DNA from: Mycogone perniciosa
Lineage: Eukaryota; Ascomycota; Sordariomycetes; Hypocreales; Hypocreaceae
Direction: 5' to 3'
DNA: 64,000 bases
NCBI GenBank assembly: GCA_025331125.1
Contig: JAOALB010000097.1
Span: 79,532 to 143,531, forward strand
Shown: positions 24,191 to 37,960 of the stretch, piece by piece
How positions within the stretch are numbered: position 1 is the stretch's first letter
How the letters are laid out: every line of letters starts with the position of its first letter
Made by a program: the position numbers and the translations under genes
Notes under the pieces: generated by a model
Databases searched by the model: none
What the model was told of the DNA's origin: nothing
The model's input: only the letters and a program-made list of their open reading frames with translations

Positions 24191-27100
24191 ATAAAAGCAA
24201 TAGAAAACTTTTGTGTATCCTGACCAGCACACCACAATGCTGCTGCTGAGTTGAGGCCAAAGCGTAGAAGGGGCAACGTGCTGTCAACAATACAACTACT
24301 TGTAGTACTCAGCAAGATACTAGGTGTCAGAAGTGGGCAGAACGACACCTATGTACTATGACTCGTGCTCCTATCACATATCAAGAGTTGTTTCACTGAG
24401 TTTTCATCCACGTGTGCAGGCATACGCCAGTACATGGGTTCACTTTGCATACCGCCATTATGTGGCGAATTGTTTCCCCCTTCCTCGTAGTCGGTCAGAA
24501 TCCTGAGGCGTACGAGTATCCATTATTGGAGCCTTGGCGGCCATGATGTACCATACGGCCTCAAGATGTGATTTGCTTTGGCGAGCAAGATGTGATGCAG
24601 GGATAGTGGGCTACTGGGTGATTTGTGCATGCTAATGCCAGGAATTGGTGGGGAGAGGATCTGTCAGATGTGGGGATAGGGATCTGGATTACTACATGAG
24701 GGTATGCAATGTAAGCCCAGAAATTCCTTCATTAAGAATCATGTCCCGACTGATCAGTTGCTAGTAGTAGTATTGTCGGGATTTAGGGGATCTACACTAG
24801 TCTAGATGACCGCGGGCCGCGGCAAACTTCCATATGAAAAGCAAATTTTGAGGCGGAAATACTAAAAGCAAAAAGTAGGACGCTTACAGCAGCAGCCATA
24901 GGTCGGGGGAAAATACCCTTGCCTCCCCATCCCCATAGCCTGTAGGCTGTATTGGATTTCGCATGTACACACGGATTAGTTTCTTTTGATATCAATACTC
25001 CGTATGTGATCCACGAAAATCTGGTGCTTCCTCGTAGTTACACAAACCTTGCGACAGGATTCGCCATATCTTACATTCGACAGACCCTGACTGTCTCATA
25101 CGACATTTAACGGTGAAGTGCTCTATTCGTATGAATGAGTGGAGCAATGAACAATGCCTTGGCCCAAAAACAGTCAATTAATGTCAGACTGCAAACAACA
25201 ATGACTGCTAATGCATCTTCCATACCGACTCAGAGCCACCAAGGTGTCCCTGGGTAGGTTTGCACTAGTGCTACGTCACAAATGCCTGCATTCATACCCA
25301 AGATGTGGTTATTTGAAGTCCAACCTTTCTGTTAATGGACTTGAACCCTAGATCCGCAGCCCAATTCAGCTCAGTCTCAGAGTGTCACATGCGAGGTACG
25401 GGAGCATTGTGCATATGGCTTACTGGTCTAATACTTTTAGTACTATGGATACTGCAGATCCACCGCGATCCGGTCCGCTACATTGTGAAGCCCTATTCCG
25501 GTAATGCCGGACTGATTAAGTGCCGTTACTCGTCAGCCTAGCGCCTCAAAATTCGGCGGGACCCTTTCCCTCACCGAAGACAACCGGGCCCTTGAATTTA
25601 ACCGGTGATACGAAGTACACGATATTGTGTCCTTGAACCTGTAGGATTTTACTCCTGTCAGTTCATAGTCCAGAGCGTTGACTTCCACAGCGATCTGACG
25701 TGATACGCTCCACATTGTCGAGTATTCAATCCACATTTGGAGATGCGGCCAAGGCGTCTTAACATGGCCGTTGAATAATAAATGGATGGCAGAGTCTTGG
25801 AAACATTGATGCCACGATTTTTCAATGGCGTGACCAGACTCCCTGCAGGTTGTCTTAATCCTAATCCACCTTGCCTCCTCTTGGCTCTCGTGTCTGCGCC
25901 TTCGTCCCGGGTCTGATCCCTGACCCAAAACAGATACTCGTACATACATACTACTCGTACGGAGTATTCAGTGCATAAATTAACTGTCCGGCCCGGGTAC
26001 CCGATGGTTTCTATTTCCAAGTATCCAACACAAGAGAAGGCTCGGCTTGTTCAATATGTATGACTAAAAATGTGCCTATAGGAGATGGGTCTTGTATCAC
26101 CATATGCACTAGACATCGCCGGCTTTTCTTTTTTGCCCCTATATTTTTATCCGCAATCCCCCCAGTACCACTTACTAGTACACAATTCCGGCCACAAAAT
26201 CGGATGTCTTGTGGCTCCGATTGTGCAGCTGGACAGAATCCATGTCACAATTGGCCGATCGACATTTCACCGTAGCCGGGTGGAAATGAGATCCCGCCCC
26301 TCTGAGGCTCAGATCCGGACTTGATGGGTATCCCATTCATACCTAAGGTATGTGTTCGTACCCATGTAGGCGGGGGTGCCTTGGCCTGCTGAAAGACCAG
26401 GGCATAAATTAGTACTACCATCACAAAACGAAGAAACGATACAGTGCTGGGTCCCTTGGGAGGTCGGCTACCGTGGCCGGGCTGTGAATCTAGTTGAAAG
26501 TTGAGGCATTTGGTATTTTCCATGTCTTCAACATAGCCAAAGTATGATGCCATACCGGATGAATGGATGTGAATCTGTCCTTGGCCAATCGGTGTACGAG
26601 TATGAGTAATGTCAATCGCAGATGGTACGCATCTAAACTTGTTGGGAGTGTCTTAGCAATCCCCAAACTGCCACCACACTTGCTACTCCCTAGATCATTA
26701 TCAATCAGATACGAGTATGTAGAAGAGACAATCGGGGCCAGTACGAATACTAGCCAGTATTTGAAAACAATTGTATTTTCACGGTAACATTTCGAAGTAG
26801 AAAGTCATAAAAACATTAAACAATAGAGGTGTGCTTCTCTGGAAGAAGCATCTTTTTTTGTTTGTTGATTGAATATAGGGTAGGCAGTCAAGCAGTCAAG
26901 GCAATGGCTGTCGGCCCTCCTCGCTATGATGACCAATAGTACAGAGCTACGGAGCACTCTGTACTCCGTAATAACTAGCATAGGTATGATAGGTCAACAA
27001 ACCTACTAGTATCAATTGTGTACTAGGGGGTCTCTACTAGGGCGGGGATGGTCGTTTTTGAGGCCCTAATAGTACTCCGTACTCCAGTTGGATCACTTCG

Positions 27101-28222
27101 GATGTCTCAGAGAACGGCGCCAGTTTCGGAGGAATACCGCCGATGATCTCTTCCCGTCCTAGACTTAGCCGCCATGCATGATTCACATAGTTGGATATTG
27201 GTAAATACTCGTGGCTCAATGCAAACATGCTCCAAGATTTTACTTTGAAAGACATGGCAATGAAAAATTTTACAGAGAGAAGGAAACGAGCGGGCCGTGT
27301 ATGCAGTAATGTTAATCTTGGCCTGCTGTTCTTTATTGCTCAGTACTACCGCCAAGGTGGGCTATGAACCTTGAGCATTAAGCACCATGGCGTCATATTC
27401 ATGTCCCCCCAGTGTATTACTGTTATAAGTTGCAACATTGATGCAGATCCTATCAAGTACAAAACGGACTCATCGTCTCCTTATTATGGCAGTGCCACAA
27501 CTGTTTTAACAAGCCACGCTGTCATGCCCTCCATGTGCGCAGTAGGTCCGCAACTCATATCAATAAGTTATTTGCCAGAGAAACTTGCAAGGCCAGAGTA
27601 CGGAGAACAGCAGCCCGGGTTATGTCCGGGCAAACCGAGCAACTCGGAGTACTCCTTACAGATTTAGGGGGTGCTTACGAAGCCCTTGGCGATGCGAGGT
27701 GAGACTGTTGAGTAGCATCAGATCAGCTGAGAGCTCAAAACAGAATCAGACAGGGAATATTTCAGCCCTTGGAGTAAGTGGCGGGGAGGATACCAGCATA
27801 ACGCATCACCCACAATCGTGTGATGACAGGCCCCTTTACGAGTATATGGAGTAACTCGATATATACGACGTACGGAGTACACGTAAAAATATCGTCCAGC
27901 ATAGGAATAAGTACGAAGTACGCAGAAGTAGATACCTAGGTAATAGATATGTACTTCGTAGGTGATGGAATTTAGGCAAGCCAGGGCGCTGAGGCCGCTG
28001 AGGCCGCTGAAGTTGCCCTACAGGGGGCACTGCGCGGACCCAGTGGGCGGGGATCCAATGGACCAGACAGAGAGCATAACTTAACTCAAACATTAAAGCC
28101 TGATTATCCATCTCAATGTGCTTCCCACATTGTCACTCTCACCAACTGGATGGCCTATGGTAATACCCATATTTATGTAGAAGGCTCAGCCGCAATGACT
28201 TCGCCCAACTAATCACGTACAC
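24191..28222. other. Gene-poor spacer upstream of the PKS-NRPS gene
   Basis: No recognisable gene. Base composition is ordinary, with stops in all frames at short intervals. It includes the presumed synthetase promoter and exact TACTCCGTA or TACGGAGTA motifs at about 25958, 26962, 27073 and 27871, with near matches between. Positions about 27985-28015 hold a short GCTGAGGCC tandem repeat. The longest ORF (minus, 25533-25949) has no family features that I recognise. Confidence 0.5.
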
Positions 28223-28363
28223 ATGGCATGCCTTACAGATAATGAACCACTCAAATCCTGCGCTGTTGGAACACTTGCAGACAGACTATTCACCGCAACC
28301 ATCGGCCTATTTGGACTGGCCGTCGGTGCCGCTGGGTTTTCAAGATATCTCTCGATGAAATAG
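28223..28363 (+). CDS. Possible 46-residue membrane peptide
   Basis: Short ATG-to-TAG ORF with a single hydrophobic stretch (LFTATIGLFGLAVGAAGF) preceded by a charged N-terminus and followed by a short RYLSMK tail. It could be a small membrane peptide, a fragment of a decayed transporter, or chance. No family recognised, no flanking gene to support it. Confidence 0.15.
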   Translation: MACLTDNEPLKSCAVGTLADRLFTATIGLFGLAVGAAGFSRYLSMK

Positions 28364-29119
28364 AGAGATTTGACTTGTGGACGAGATTTGGGAGGGAGTC
28401 GAGTGCCGGTCGCTTAATTCGAGAAATGGGACAATTCTGCCGGTCTCGAACGAGGCAAGTGGCCACAATCCATCATATGGTCTGTCCTCAATGATTGGCG
28501 AGCGGTTTACACGTTGGGAGTACTTTGATCTATTTTAGGGTACAATTGTCGCAATGAAGATGACGAATCCATGTCTGTACCTCCAGCAAATGGCATACCT
28601 AAGTGGTATGATACCAAGGGCCGCGGCGCACTTCACCCGGTGGCGTCATTGAGCCTATAGATTACAAGACACAATCGCGCACTTGCAGGTAAGGGGGAAC
28701 GAATGGCCTAAGTCACTAATCAGTTGGATAATATCTACATAATTTTGTGCCTCCTGATGAAGGAGGAGAATTTCTTCCGAGTCCATCAACGGCAGGGTGA
28801 CAGTCACATGGATGGTAGGCCAGTCTCTTTGGCCAATGAAATATTTCCCAATCTATGTAGCGACCTTGGAAAGATGGCCAAGCTAGTTCCCGACATATTA
28901 TAGTGAGGATCAAGAGTGAGATGGAAAGTTAGTCCTCCCCGAGACTGTGTTCACATATGTAAGGCCATTCACTTCTACAACCAGTCTAACCACTCATCAG
29001 TTATCTATAGCCTGTCTAGTTGTCGTCCTCATGGTATTTCTGTGGTTTCTATCCTTGAGAGGCAGCAGCTACGTACTCGACTCCTCTCGTGGCCCAGACA
29101 TGAGCGAATATAGCCTTGT

Positions 29120-29335
29120 CTATACCTTCATGCGTGATGTGGGTGTTGGTATGGACTCCTTTAGCGATGACTGTCCGGTGGCGGACCATTTGTCGCTGCT
29201 AAGAAATTCGACTCGGATGGTGATGTTCTTCTTGTCTTCAAAGTGCACAAAACGAGTCTCATCGATCACAATCACGGCGAACTTGCACTTTGTAGGGCAG
29301 TCGCAGGTAATCGTAAGATCAATGCCTATGCAACC
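29120..29335 (-). CDS. Unidentified 3' exon candidate, 71 residues
   Basis: Open minus-strand stretch ending in TAG, rich in plausible protein sequence (TCDCPTKCKFAVIVIDETRF, then VEFLSSDKWSA). It has no start codon; an in-frame stop lies directly upstream inside a TTAGCTAACAG sequence that looks like a branch site plus acceptor, so it may be a terminal exon. A second coding-like stretch upstream on the same strand (about 29405-29510, containing FGSHMLPIYITLVGGAMVII) could be the preceding exon, but the best donor is non-ideal (GTGACA). Function unknown. It may be a live small gene or a remnant pushed aside by the neighbouring transposon. Confidence 0.25.
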   Translation of the reverse strand, partial: GCIGIDLTITCDCPTKCKFAVIVIDETRFVHFEDKKNITIRVEFLSSDKWSATGQSSLKESIPTPTSRMKV

Positions 29336-29977
29336 CTGTTAGCTAATTATATAAGAAACACTTATGCAAGTGCCTAGACTTATTTTGGCTGCTTGCATTT
29401 ACAATGTCACCCTTCCCCGCGTTGTATCAATAATAACCATGGCACCACCTACGAGAGTGATGTAGATCGGAAGCATGTGAGAGCCGAATACTAGATGTTT
29501 GCGACAAACTTCTGTACTAATCCGATCTATTCTTGTATTTCTGGAATCTCAACCTTCCAATATAGAGGCAGTTTAAAACAAATTCTAGGCTGGGCATTTC
29601 TACCCGCAAATACCTATTTTGGGGGGCTACTCGTTACACTTATGGGCGATTCTCTTCTCTTATTTCTCGTCTTAAATCCCCATAGCATAGACTTTCCATC
29701 CAATATCAACGTCCGGAGAGAGGATCCAGGACTTGGACGGCTTTGCTAGAGATATTATGGTATCACGAACAGGCGGGGGCCCAGTAGACAGTCGGATTCT
29801 ACTAGTTAACCTGTCAAGTAGTATTCGGGCTCAATATTCCATATACAGTCATCATAAGCAATAACTACTACCGTTACTGTAGCATTCTTAGCTGCAGATA
29901 CTCACTCAAACTACGAAACAATAAATATACAAACGTCGTTTTATATAAAGGACAGATAGCAATTAATATATATAGAT

Positions 29978-29989
29978 CGAACTCGGGCC
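29978..29989. repeat. Target-site duplication of LINE copy 1, left (12 bp)
   Basis: CGAACTCGGGCC occurs here and again at 35865-35876, exactly flanking the element. Its G+C-rich sequence stands out from the AT-rich element. Confidence 0.85.
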
Positions 29990-32900
29990 GGCAAGCTTCC
30001 CTCCTACACCTACAGGTACCCCACCTTTTAGGTACCTATTTACTAAAAATTCTATAACCTCTTAACTAGCTATTAAGAAAATAAGTTTAATAACGCTCTC
30101 TCGCCCTTTTTAAGCATTTAAAGAAAGATAGTAAATGCTATTAGACTTTAAGTAAATTAAAGATAATTAAACTTTATTGCCGCTAAGCAGGCAATACTTT
30201 AGCGATTTAAAAAGGAAGGCACTCCTTTACTTTTAAAGTAAAAAGAGATTATAGTCTTTTTACTTATAGTTAAAAAATACTATATTAATAATAAATATAT
30301 TAAAATTAATATCTTTAAACTTAAATTTAAATTTAATATAAAATTTAATATCTTTTTTTTTAAAAAAGATTTAAAAAAGCCTTTTTTTTCCTTTTAAAAT
30401 AAATTAATAAAAGCCTTTACCTTTATAAATAAAAAGTAATTAAATATAGTATTTAAAATCTTTATTTAAATTAAAGAAATGAATTTAATTTAAAACGCTA
30501 GGTAAAAAGTATTACTTTTAATAGCTTAAATTATTAATAATTATATAATTAAATATTAAAGAAAATATTACCTTTTAAGAGTTATATTAGTAAATAAAGC
30601 TTTTTTTAATACTTTTAAAAATACTTTTTTTTAAAAGTCTTTATAAACTTTAAAAAATTCAATAAAAACTTTTTTTTTATTTAACTATTAATTATATAAT
30701 TAATTAATAAAAAGCTTTATTAAAATAATAAATAATAGTAAATTAAACTTTAGCCTTTAAATAAAATTAATATAGGAACCCTTTTACTAAGTAATAGCTT
30801 AAAATACGTTATATAGGCTATAGTTGCAGCTATAAATATAAATAAAAACTTTATAATATAAAAGAATAAAAATAAATTTACCTTTTAAAGTAATAGTAGG
30901 CTAGCTTTTATTATTTATAAAAATAAATAGAAATAAGTGAAAACTACTTTAAAAACTTATAATAAAATTTTCCTTTAAATCCCTTTAAACTATAGCTAAA
31001 AAAAGATTACTGCTATGAGCATTAAGTAAAAGGTTATTAAAATTAATAACCTTAAAAGTAAAAATAGTATTTACTTTTAAAAAATAAAGTTTAAGTTTAT
31101 AGTTTAAATTAAAATAAAAAATATTAAAAAAAGATTTTTATTTTAGCTTTAATTATAAAGGTTAATAGCTTAAAGATTAAAAAAGTATATATATAAAAGA
31201 GTTTTTTGATATAAAATATTTTTAAATATTATATTAATACTTTAAATATTTCTTTTATTAATATATTAATTTTAATTAAAGCTTAAAGGAGCGCTAAGTT
31301 TAAAAAACCTTTAATCTTTTACTAAAAGGCCCCTTTTAGCAAAACTATTAACATTTACTATTATTTTATCTCTTTTAAAAAGGAAGTTAAAATAAACTTT
31401 AAACTTTTTAATTATTTGACTTTAATAAAGCTTTAAACTTAAAAGGTATAAATAATTTAATATAATAAATACTTTAACTTTTATAACCTTTAAAAGTATA
31501 TTAAAATTATATAAGATAAAAAGTATAGTAAATTTACCTTTTAATATATTAATAAAAATAAAAACTATAATTACTTTATTTAATATATTAACTGCTTTAA
31601 ACTTTATTAATTTAATACTTTAAACTATTATATATATTTAATTATTAAAAATAATATAAAAGTATATACTATTAAAAAATAACTTCAAAGTATTAAAGAA
31701 TTTAAGATTTAGGAATTTTAAAAAAGGAACCTTGCCCCTTTTACCTTTAAGCCTAAATCTAGCGCGCTTAAAGGAGGAGCCTTTTAGGCCGCCTTAACTA
31801 AATCCTTTACTGCTCCTGCTTTTAAGGCCTAAATCCGAAAACCCCTCCCTTTAAGTAAAATAATACCCTTTGCCTTTATAGTAAAGCCCCTTTAAAATAA
31901 AATTAACCTAATAAATATCTTTAATAGCTTATTAAAGAAAGGTTTACTGGCTTACTTTATAATAAAGGTTATTAATTTTAATAATTTTATAAATAATACT
32001 TTAAAGGAATCTTTTAAAAGAGATAAACTTTATAAATTTAATATATAAACTATAAACCTTATTAAAACTATTAAAAAAAGTTCAACTGAAAAGTCTTTTA
32101 AGCTAATATAAAAAGATAAAGATAATATTATAATATAGCCCTTTTACTAACTTAAGAAAACAGCTTTAATATTATATTTATTTAAAAGCTATAAATTTAC
32201 TAAAATACTTTATTATTTAAAAAGTAAATAAAATTTTACTTTAATATTTAAGTATTTAATTTAGTTAATAATTAAAGGGAGATTAAACCCTTTATTTTTA
32301 TATATATTAAAAATATATTAAATTTATTATATTAATAACTTTTACCTTTAAAACTAATAAGTAATTATATTTATTAAGTAAAAGTCTATAAATATATTAT
32401 TATTAATATTTATTATAAAGCTTCCTTTAATATTATAATAGAAACTTTTAAAAGGTAAAGTTAGCCCCCTTTAAACTTAATTATTATAAAAGAATTTAAT
32501 ATATTATATTAAATATAGTAATAAAGCTAAATCTTTAATACTATAAATAATAGATTAGTTAAATAAATAAATAAATATAAATTAATCCCTGCCTTTATAA
32601 ATGCCTTTATAAAAGATTTTAAAAAATATATTAACTTTAATTTTTTTAACTGCTTTATATTAATAACTATTATACGAAATTTAAATATAAGCTTAAACTA
32701 TTATATAATTAATACTATACTTTTAAGCTTTTGTAAGTTAATAGTTAATATAAAAAAGAAATATATCCCTTTTAAACGTTTATAAAAGTTTAGCTAGCTA
32801 ATATATATATATACCTAGCTCCTTTTAAAGGTAAATGTAATTAATTTAATTAAAAGGGACCTAAACGCAGCTATATAAGTATTTTAAAGACTTTTTATAG

Positions 32901-35864
32901 ATTATATATAATTAATACATAAAAAGAAATATTAAAATAGATATAGCGCTTTTTAATAAAATAAAGATTACTAAATAGCCTATTTAGCTTATATTATAAT
33001 GCCTTTTAGGATTAATAAATAAATTAAAGTAAAGAAAATATTCTATAATACTATTAAATATAAAAAATGCAATTATTAAAATAAAATTATAGTTAAAGCT
33101 AGTTTAAGTAAAGGTATTTAGTAGGTAATTAAATAGTATAAAGCCATAGACTATTTTTAACCCCCCTTTTTAATAAACAGCAATAAAAGTATTTTAAACC
33201 TTAAACAGTAAATAGCCTTTTTTAAAGAATATTTGCTATAATAAAAAAGAGTTAAAGAAATATAAAAAACCTTTAAAAACTTTAAACATTAAAGAACCTT
33301 TAAATATTATAAAACAAAATAATTATTAAAAAAGAAAATAAAAAAGGCTATAATTAAAGCAAAGAATACTGCGCTTAGTATAAACAGTATATTAATTGCC
33401 TTTTTATATTATATATAGCCTGCTATTAAATAGTTTATTATAAACCTTTTTAAAAGTTACTTTAAGCTAAAATATTACCTTATTCCCTTTAAAAATACTA
33501 AAATTACTATTATATTTAAGCTTAATAAGTTTTAACTATATAACTTATAAAGCCTTTAAGTTTATTTTACTGCTATTTTATATAAAAAAAGGCCTTAAAA
33601 GGCTATTTATTAAAAAGATACCCTTTTTAATATTTAAATATAAAATTTTTTTAAAGTAGTACTTTAAAGCCTTTTTTAAAAGAGCAGCTATAAACCTAAT
33701 TGCCTATTTAATTTATAATATTAAAGTTACTTTGAATAAAACGGAAATTATAACTTTATTTACTTTTAATATTTTTAAAGCTTTTAATATTATTATAAAA
33801 AATAAATTAATTGTATAGCTTAAATAATAAAACTACTTTTATTAATACAAGAAATAAAATTAATTTATTAAACTTTACTTTTAAATATAATATTTTATAA
33901 AAGTCTATTATCTTTTTTATTATATTAATATTATAATTTAATTTAATATTATAATTTAATTTAATTTTTTAATTTAAAAATTAATAATTTTACTTTAAAT
34001 ATATTAATAATAATATTATATTTATTATAAAAGGGTTTATTTAAAAAAACAAATACTTTTATATAATAAGTATTCAATAAAATATTAAAATAAAAAGTAA
34101 AGAATATAATATCTTTTAATTATATTAAAGCTAAACTACTATACTTTTATTATATAAAAGGTTAAATATATAAAAAAGGTATTATAATAAAAGGAAAACT
34201 AGTTTAACTTAAAAAAGATATTTAATAATTAAAAGTTTACTTTAATTTAAAGCTTTCTTTTAAAGAATATATAAAAATCTTTATAGGTAATATATATAAA
34301 GTCTTTAACTTTTTTATATTATTTAATAAAACTTAAAAGGGCTTACCTTTTAAAGTTATAGTATTAACTATAAAAGCTTATATCTTTTTTATTACTTTAT
34401 ATAAAATAAAAGGATAATAGCTAAAGTATAAATAATAATTATAAATTAACTTTATTAAAAAGGTAAATATAGGAATATTTAGTTTAAGAAATAAAATAAA
34501 TAAAGCTTTTAAAAATGCAATAAAAGCAGTCCTTTTAATTAAAAAAATATAAGTATTTTTATTCTATAGAAAGAGTTAAAGGTCTTTATAACTAGTATTA
34601 TTTTAGCCTAGGCTTAATTTAAATATATAATAAAATTTATAAAATTAAATTAAAACTATTTAATTAATTTATATATTAATAAAAACTCTTTCTTTAACTA
34701 TTATAAATAAAACTTTAATATACTACTACTTTAATTAATAAAACTATTAAATTTACCCTTGTCGCTAAAAAGTCTTTATATATTTTCTTTAACTTTAACT
34801 TAAAAAGTATAAATAAATTAACTATAATAAAGAAATATTTAAAATTAATTAACTCCCTCCCCCTTTATTTAATGTTAATTTACTTTAATAAACTTTAAAT
34901 TAAAAAGAATATAAATTAAAAAGCAATTGCCTATTATAAAGTAAAAGTAATTATAAATATTAAATGCTTTAATAATATAAAAGTTTATAATATAAAGGTA
35001 TAGGCTGCTTTAAAGGCTATAAAACTAATAATTAAATATATAAAAGATAATTATATAATTTAAATAGTTTTCCTTTTTTTAAATAATTTATTAATTATTA
35101 ATAAATTATTTAATAAGCCTTTTTTATTTCTATAAAAAGTATATATATACTTTTAGAAATTAATATAAAATATTTTGCTTTATAAAACCTTTATTTTATA
35201 GGTTTTAAAATATAAAAGTATTATAGGTAATAAATAGGCTAATTAGTTAATTAAATAAAATGCAGCTTTTTTTACTATACTATAAAACTAGGCTATAATT
35301 ATATATATTAAAAGATAAATTAAAGAAAAAGTTATAAAAGTAAAAACATAAAATTAACTTAATAGGACTTTAAAGGGCTATAAATAATAAAGACTTAAAG
35401 CTTTAGCCTCCCCTTTAAAGCTTAAACCTTTACGCTTTATCCTCTATAACCTTTTAATAAAAAGCTTAAAATATAAAGATTTCCAGGAATACTATAAATA
35501 CTTTAAATATAATAAAAGGTTTATCTGTAAATATAATGAATTAAAAAGGTAAAGCTATTTTATTAAATATAAAATAGTTAAGCTTTTCCTTTTAAATATC
35601 CCTTTAAAAAAGACCCCTTTTTTTACTTATTTAAACTTATAAAAAGTAAAGCCTTTTAGACACTAATAAAAGAAATAAACCTTTATAGCCCTCCTTTAAT
35701 AGAAATAGATTAATACTACTTAAATTAACCCTTTTTCCTTTATAAATTAAAACTTAGCGAACAGCAGTATATACCGCCAGCTTTTAATATCCTATTACCT
35801 ATAAAGGATTTATATAACTAGTTTACTTAATAGACGTAAATAATAAAATAAACAAACAAATAAA
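29990..35864 (+). mobile_element. Full-length non-LTR (LINE, Tad1-like) retrotransposon, RIPed, copy 1
   Basis: About 5.9 kb, extremely A+T-rich. It begins with GCTTCCCTCCTACACCTACA, ends in an AAACAAACAAAT simple repeat, and is flanked by a 12-bp target duplication: the hallmarks of target-primed LINE insertion in plus orientation. A degraded reverse transcriptase is readable at about 33440-33815; the segment ITLFTFNIFKAFNII corresponds to the LINE block usually reading ALFLDVxGAFDNV, with Asp-to-Asn changes expected from G-to-A mutation. A Cys-rich, knuckle-like stretch near 35480-35560 may be a C-terminal zinc motif. No intact ORF remains. The clade assignment to Tad1 is inference from host and structure. 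Confidence 0.85.
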
Positions 35865-35876
35865 CGAACTCGGGCC
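35865..35876. repeat. Target-site duplication of LINE copy 1, right (12 bp)
   Basis: CGAACTCGGGCC, identical to 29978-29989, immediately after the AAACAAACAAAT tail of the element. Confidence 0.85.
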
Positions 35877-36807
35877 AGTTTCCTTATTTGGCGACAGCGG
35901 ACCCCTGGCGGCCCCCCTCCCTCCATTACTATTACTGACAAAGCATTTAATCTTGTATCTTTACTACCGTTCACTCATGCATATATGTCAAGTGTTTATT
36001 ATGCCTCTTCTGCTGAGGACACTAGAATTGTATTTCCAGACACAGGTCTCGGAGACAGTAACTACAACACAATTCAGACGATAAATAATCTGTTGGCTGT
36101 AGCGTTGCAGTCAAGACTCATATGCATACACATGTACGCACTTAATGTAACCTCCCTCCACAATACCCCGCAAACAGGAGAAAAGCTCTTCCTTGCATAG
36201 GTATACGAGGTAAAACCACATACGTTTCTGAGCTCATAATAATCAATCTATATGTACGTGTACTTGCCCAAAGTCGATGATTAAGGCCGTGCTGATGGAG
36301 AAAAACGTCTTCTCCGCCTAGATGCACGTAGATGTCGTACATGTATGCATGAATCGAACCACATCACGGTGTCCAAAGCTGATATGGTATGATACTTCGC
36401 AGACATCTTCGTCAGGGCGGGGCTCGTTTTGTTCCCAGAGCACTCCCAGTTGATATCTCCGCCCAATCGTTCTCAGCCGGGCGTAATACAACATAGGTAG
36501 TTGTATGGCGTAAGATGACCCACGTGTATCAGGGAAAAGCACCTCCTTGCCTTGGGCAGCGTGATGCCAAGTAAGAGGGGAAGGTAACAATGAAACCCAA
36601 TAGTTTAATCACATAACAGACCAAGGTTCAACGGGGTGAAAAATGTTCCGCCATGTGCTTATATAAAGAGATGAAGAGAACCCATAACTTCATGTTTAGG
36701 CCACACCATACACACAGTGATTCACGGGGTTTAGCCCATTTCAACTACGTGCCACAACACTTCCTCCATCCCTTTATCATCCTTGGTAGCTAGAGTAGTC
36801 GAAGGCC
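35877..36807. promoter_or_regulatory. Upstream region of the toxin-like gene with TATA box
   Basis: Normal-composition island between the two LINE copies. A TTATATAAAG box at about 36659-36669 lies roughly 140 bp before the ATG at 36808, a typical distance for a fungal promoter with a short leader. LINE copy 1 sits 930 bp upstream of the start codon. I see no other gene here; the ORFs present are short and unconvincing. Confidence 0.45.
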
Positions 36808-37314
36808 ATGGCTCAATTCACCGTGGAGCTCAGGGTTGATGTGAGCTCTGGACCAGACTACAAGCGCTTCATCGAGCAATTGCGAACCAGGCTCCAGAAT
36901 CCTGGTAGTTACTCTCAGAATCGTCCAGTCCTCCCCCCTCAAGGGAATCCGCCCACGAGATGGTTCGACATCGTACTGCGTACGGCATCCCAGGCTGTGA
37001 GGCTGAGGATCCGAAGCGACAACCTCTACCTGGACGGGTATCGAGCGGAGAATGCTCAGCAGTGGTTTGAATTCAACAACAACGGGGTTGATAATCACCT
37101 GATTGTCGGATCCCTCTTCTTGGGGTTTGACGGTAGCTATAGCAACTTGACGACTGCTGCAGAGCAAAGAAGAGAACAGATCAATCTTGGCCGGCAGCAG
37201 CCAGTTACAGCTGTAAACCAGCTAGCAATTACGAACGACCGTAAGGAAAGAGCGCGTTCGTTGATTATCGTTATACAAATAATAAGTGAATCGATCAGAT
37301 TTGCATATATATCT

Positions 37315-37328
37315 GACACTCTCGCCAC
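37315..37328. repeat. Target-site duplication of LINE copy 2, left (14 bp)
   Basis: GACACTCTCGCCAC here and at 56174-56187, inside the toxin-like coding sequence and in the same reading frame at both places. Confidence 0.9.
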
Positions 37329-37960
37329 AGCTTCCCTCCTATACCTACAGGTACCCCACCTTTTAGGTACCCCACCTTTTAGGTGCCTACTTACTAAAAT
37401 TTATAACCTTTTAACTAGCTATTAAGAAAAATAAGCTTTATAATGCTTTTTTGCCCCTTTTAGGTATTTAAAGAAAGATAGCGAATACTATTAGACTTTA
37501 AGTAAATTAAAGATAATTAAACTTTACTGCTGCTAGGCAGGCAATACTTTAGTAATTTAAAAAGGAAAGTATTCTTTTACTTTTAAAGTAAAAAGAGACT
37601 ATAGTCTTTTTACTTCTACTTAAAAAACGCTATATTAATAATAAATATATTAAAACTAATATCTTTAAATTTAAATTTAATTTTATTATAAAATTTAATA
37701 TTTTTTTCCTTTTAAAAAAAACTTAAAAAGGCCTCTTTTCTTTTTTTTAAAATAGGTTAATAAAAGTATTTGCCTTTAATAATAGTAAATAGTTTACTAT
37801 AGCTTATAAAATCTTTATATAAATTAAAGAAATTAATATAATTTAAAAAGTTAGATAGAAAAGCTTTATTTTTAATAATTTAAGCCATAAATAATTATTT
37901 AGTAAAGTATTAAAAAAAGTATTATCTTTTAGCTATTATATAAATAAATAAAGTATTTAT

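Noticed and set aside
25533..25949. Minus-strand ORF of 138 codons in the spacer
   Set aside because: The N-terminal part looks like random sequence and no family motif, promoter or intron context supports it. The central part (about HLLFNGHVKTPWPHLQ) reads somewhat like protein, but I could not place it.
28947..29342. Plus-strand ORF of 131 codons with a hydrophobic segment
   Set aside because: The opposite strand over the same interval has the better protein-like reading; only one can be real and neither is strong.
37329..37425. C-terminal extension of the 5' toxin-like fragment to a stop at 37425
   Set aside because: It reads into the first 97 bases of the LINE (the same sequence opens copy 1), so it is not gene-derived.
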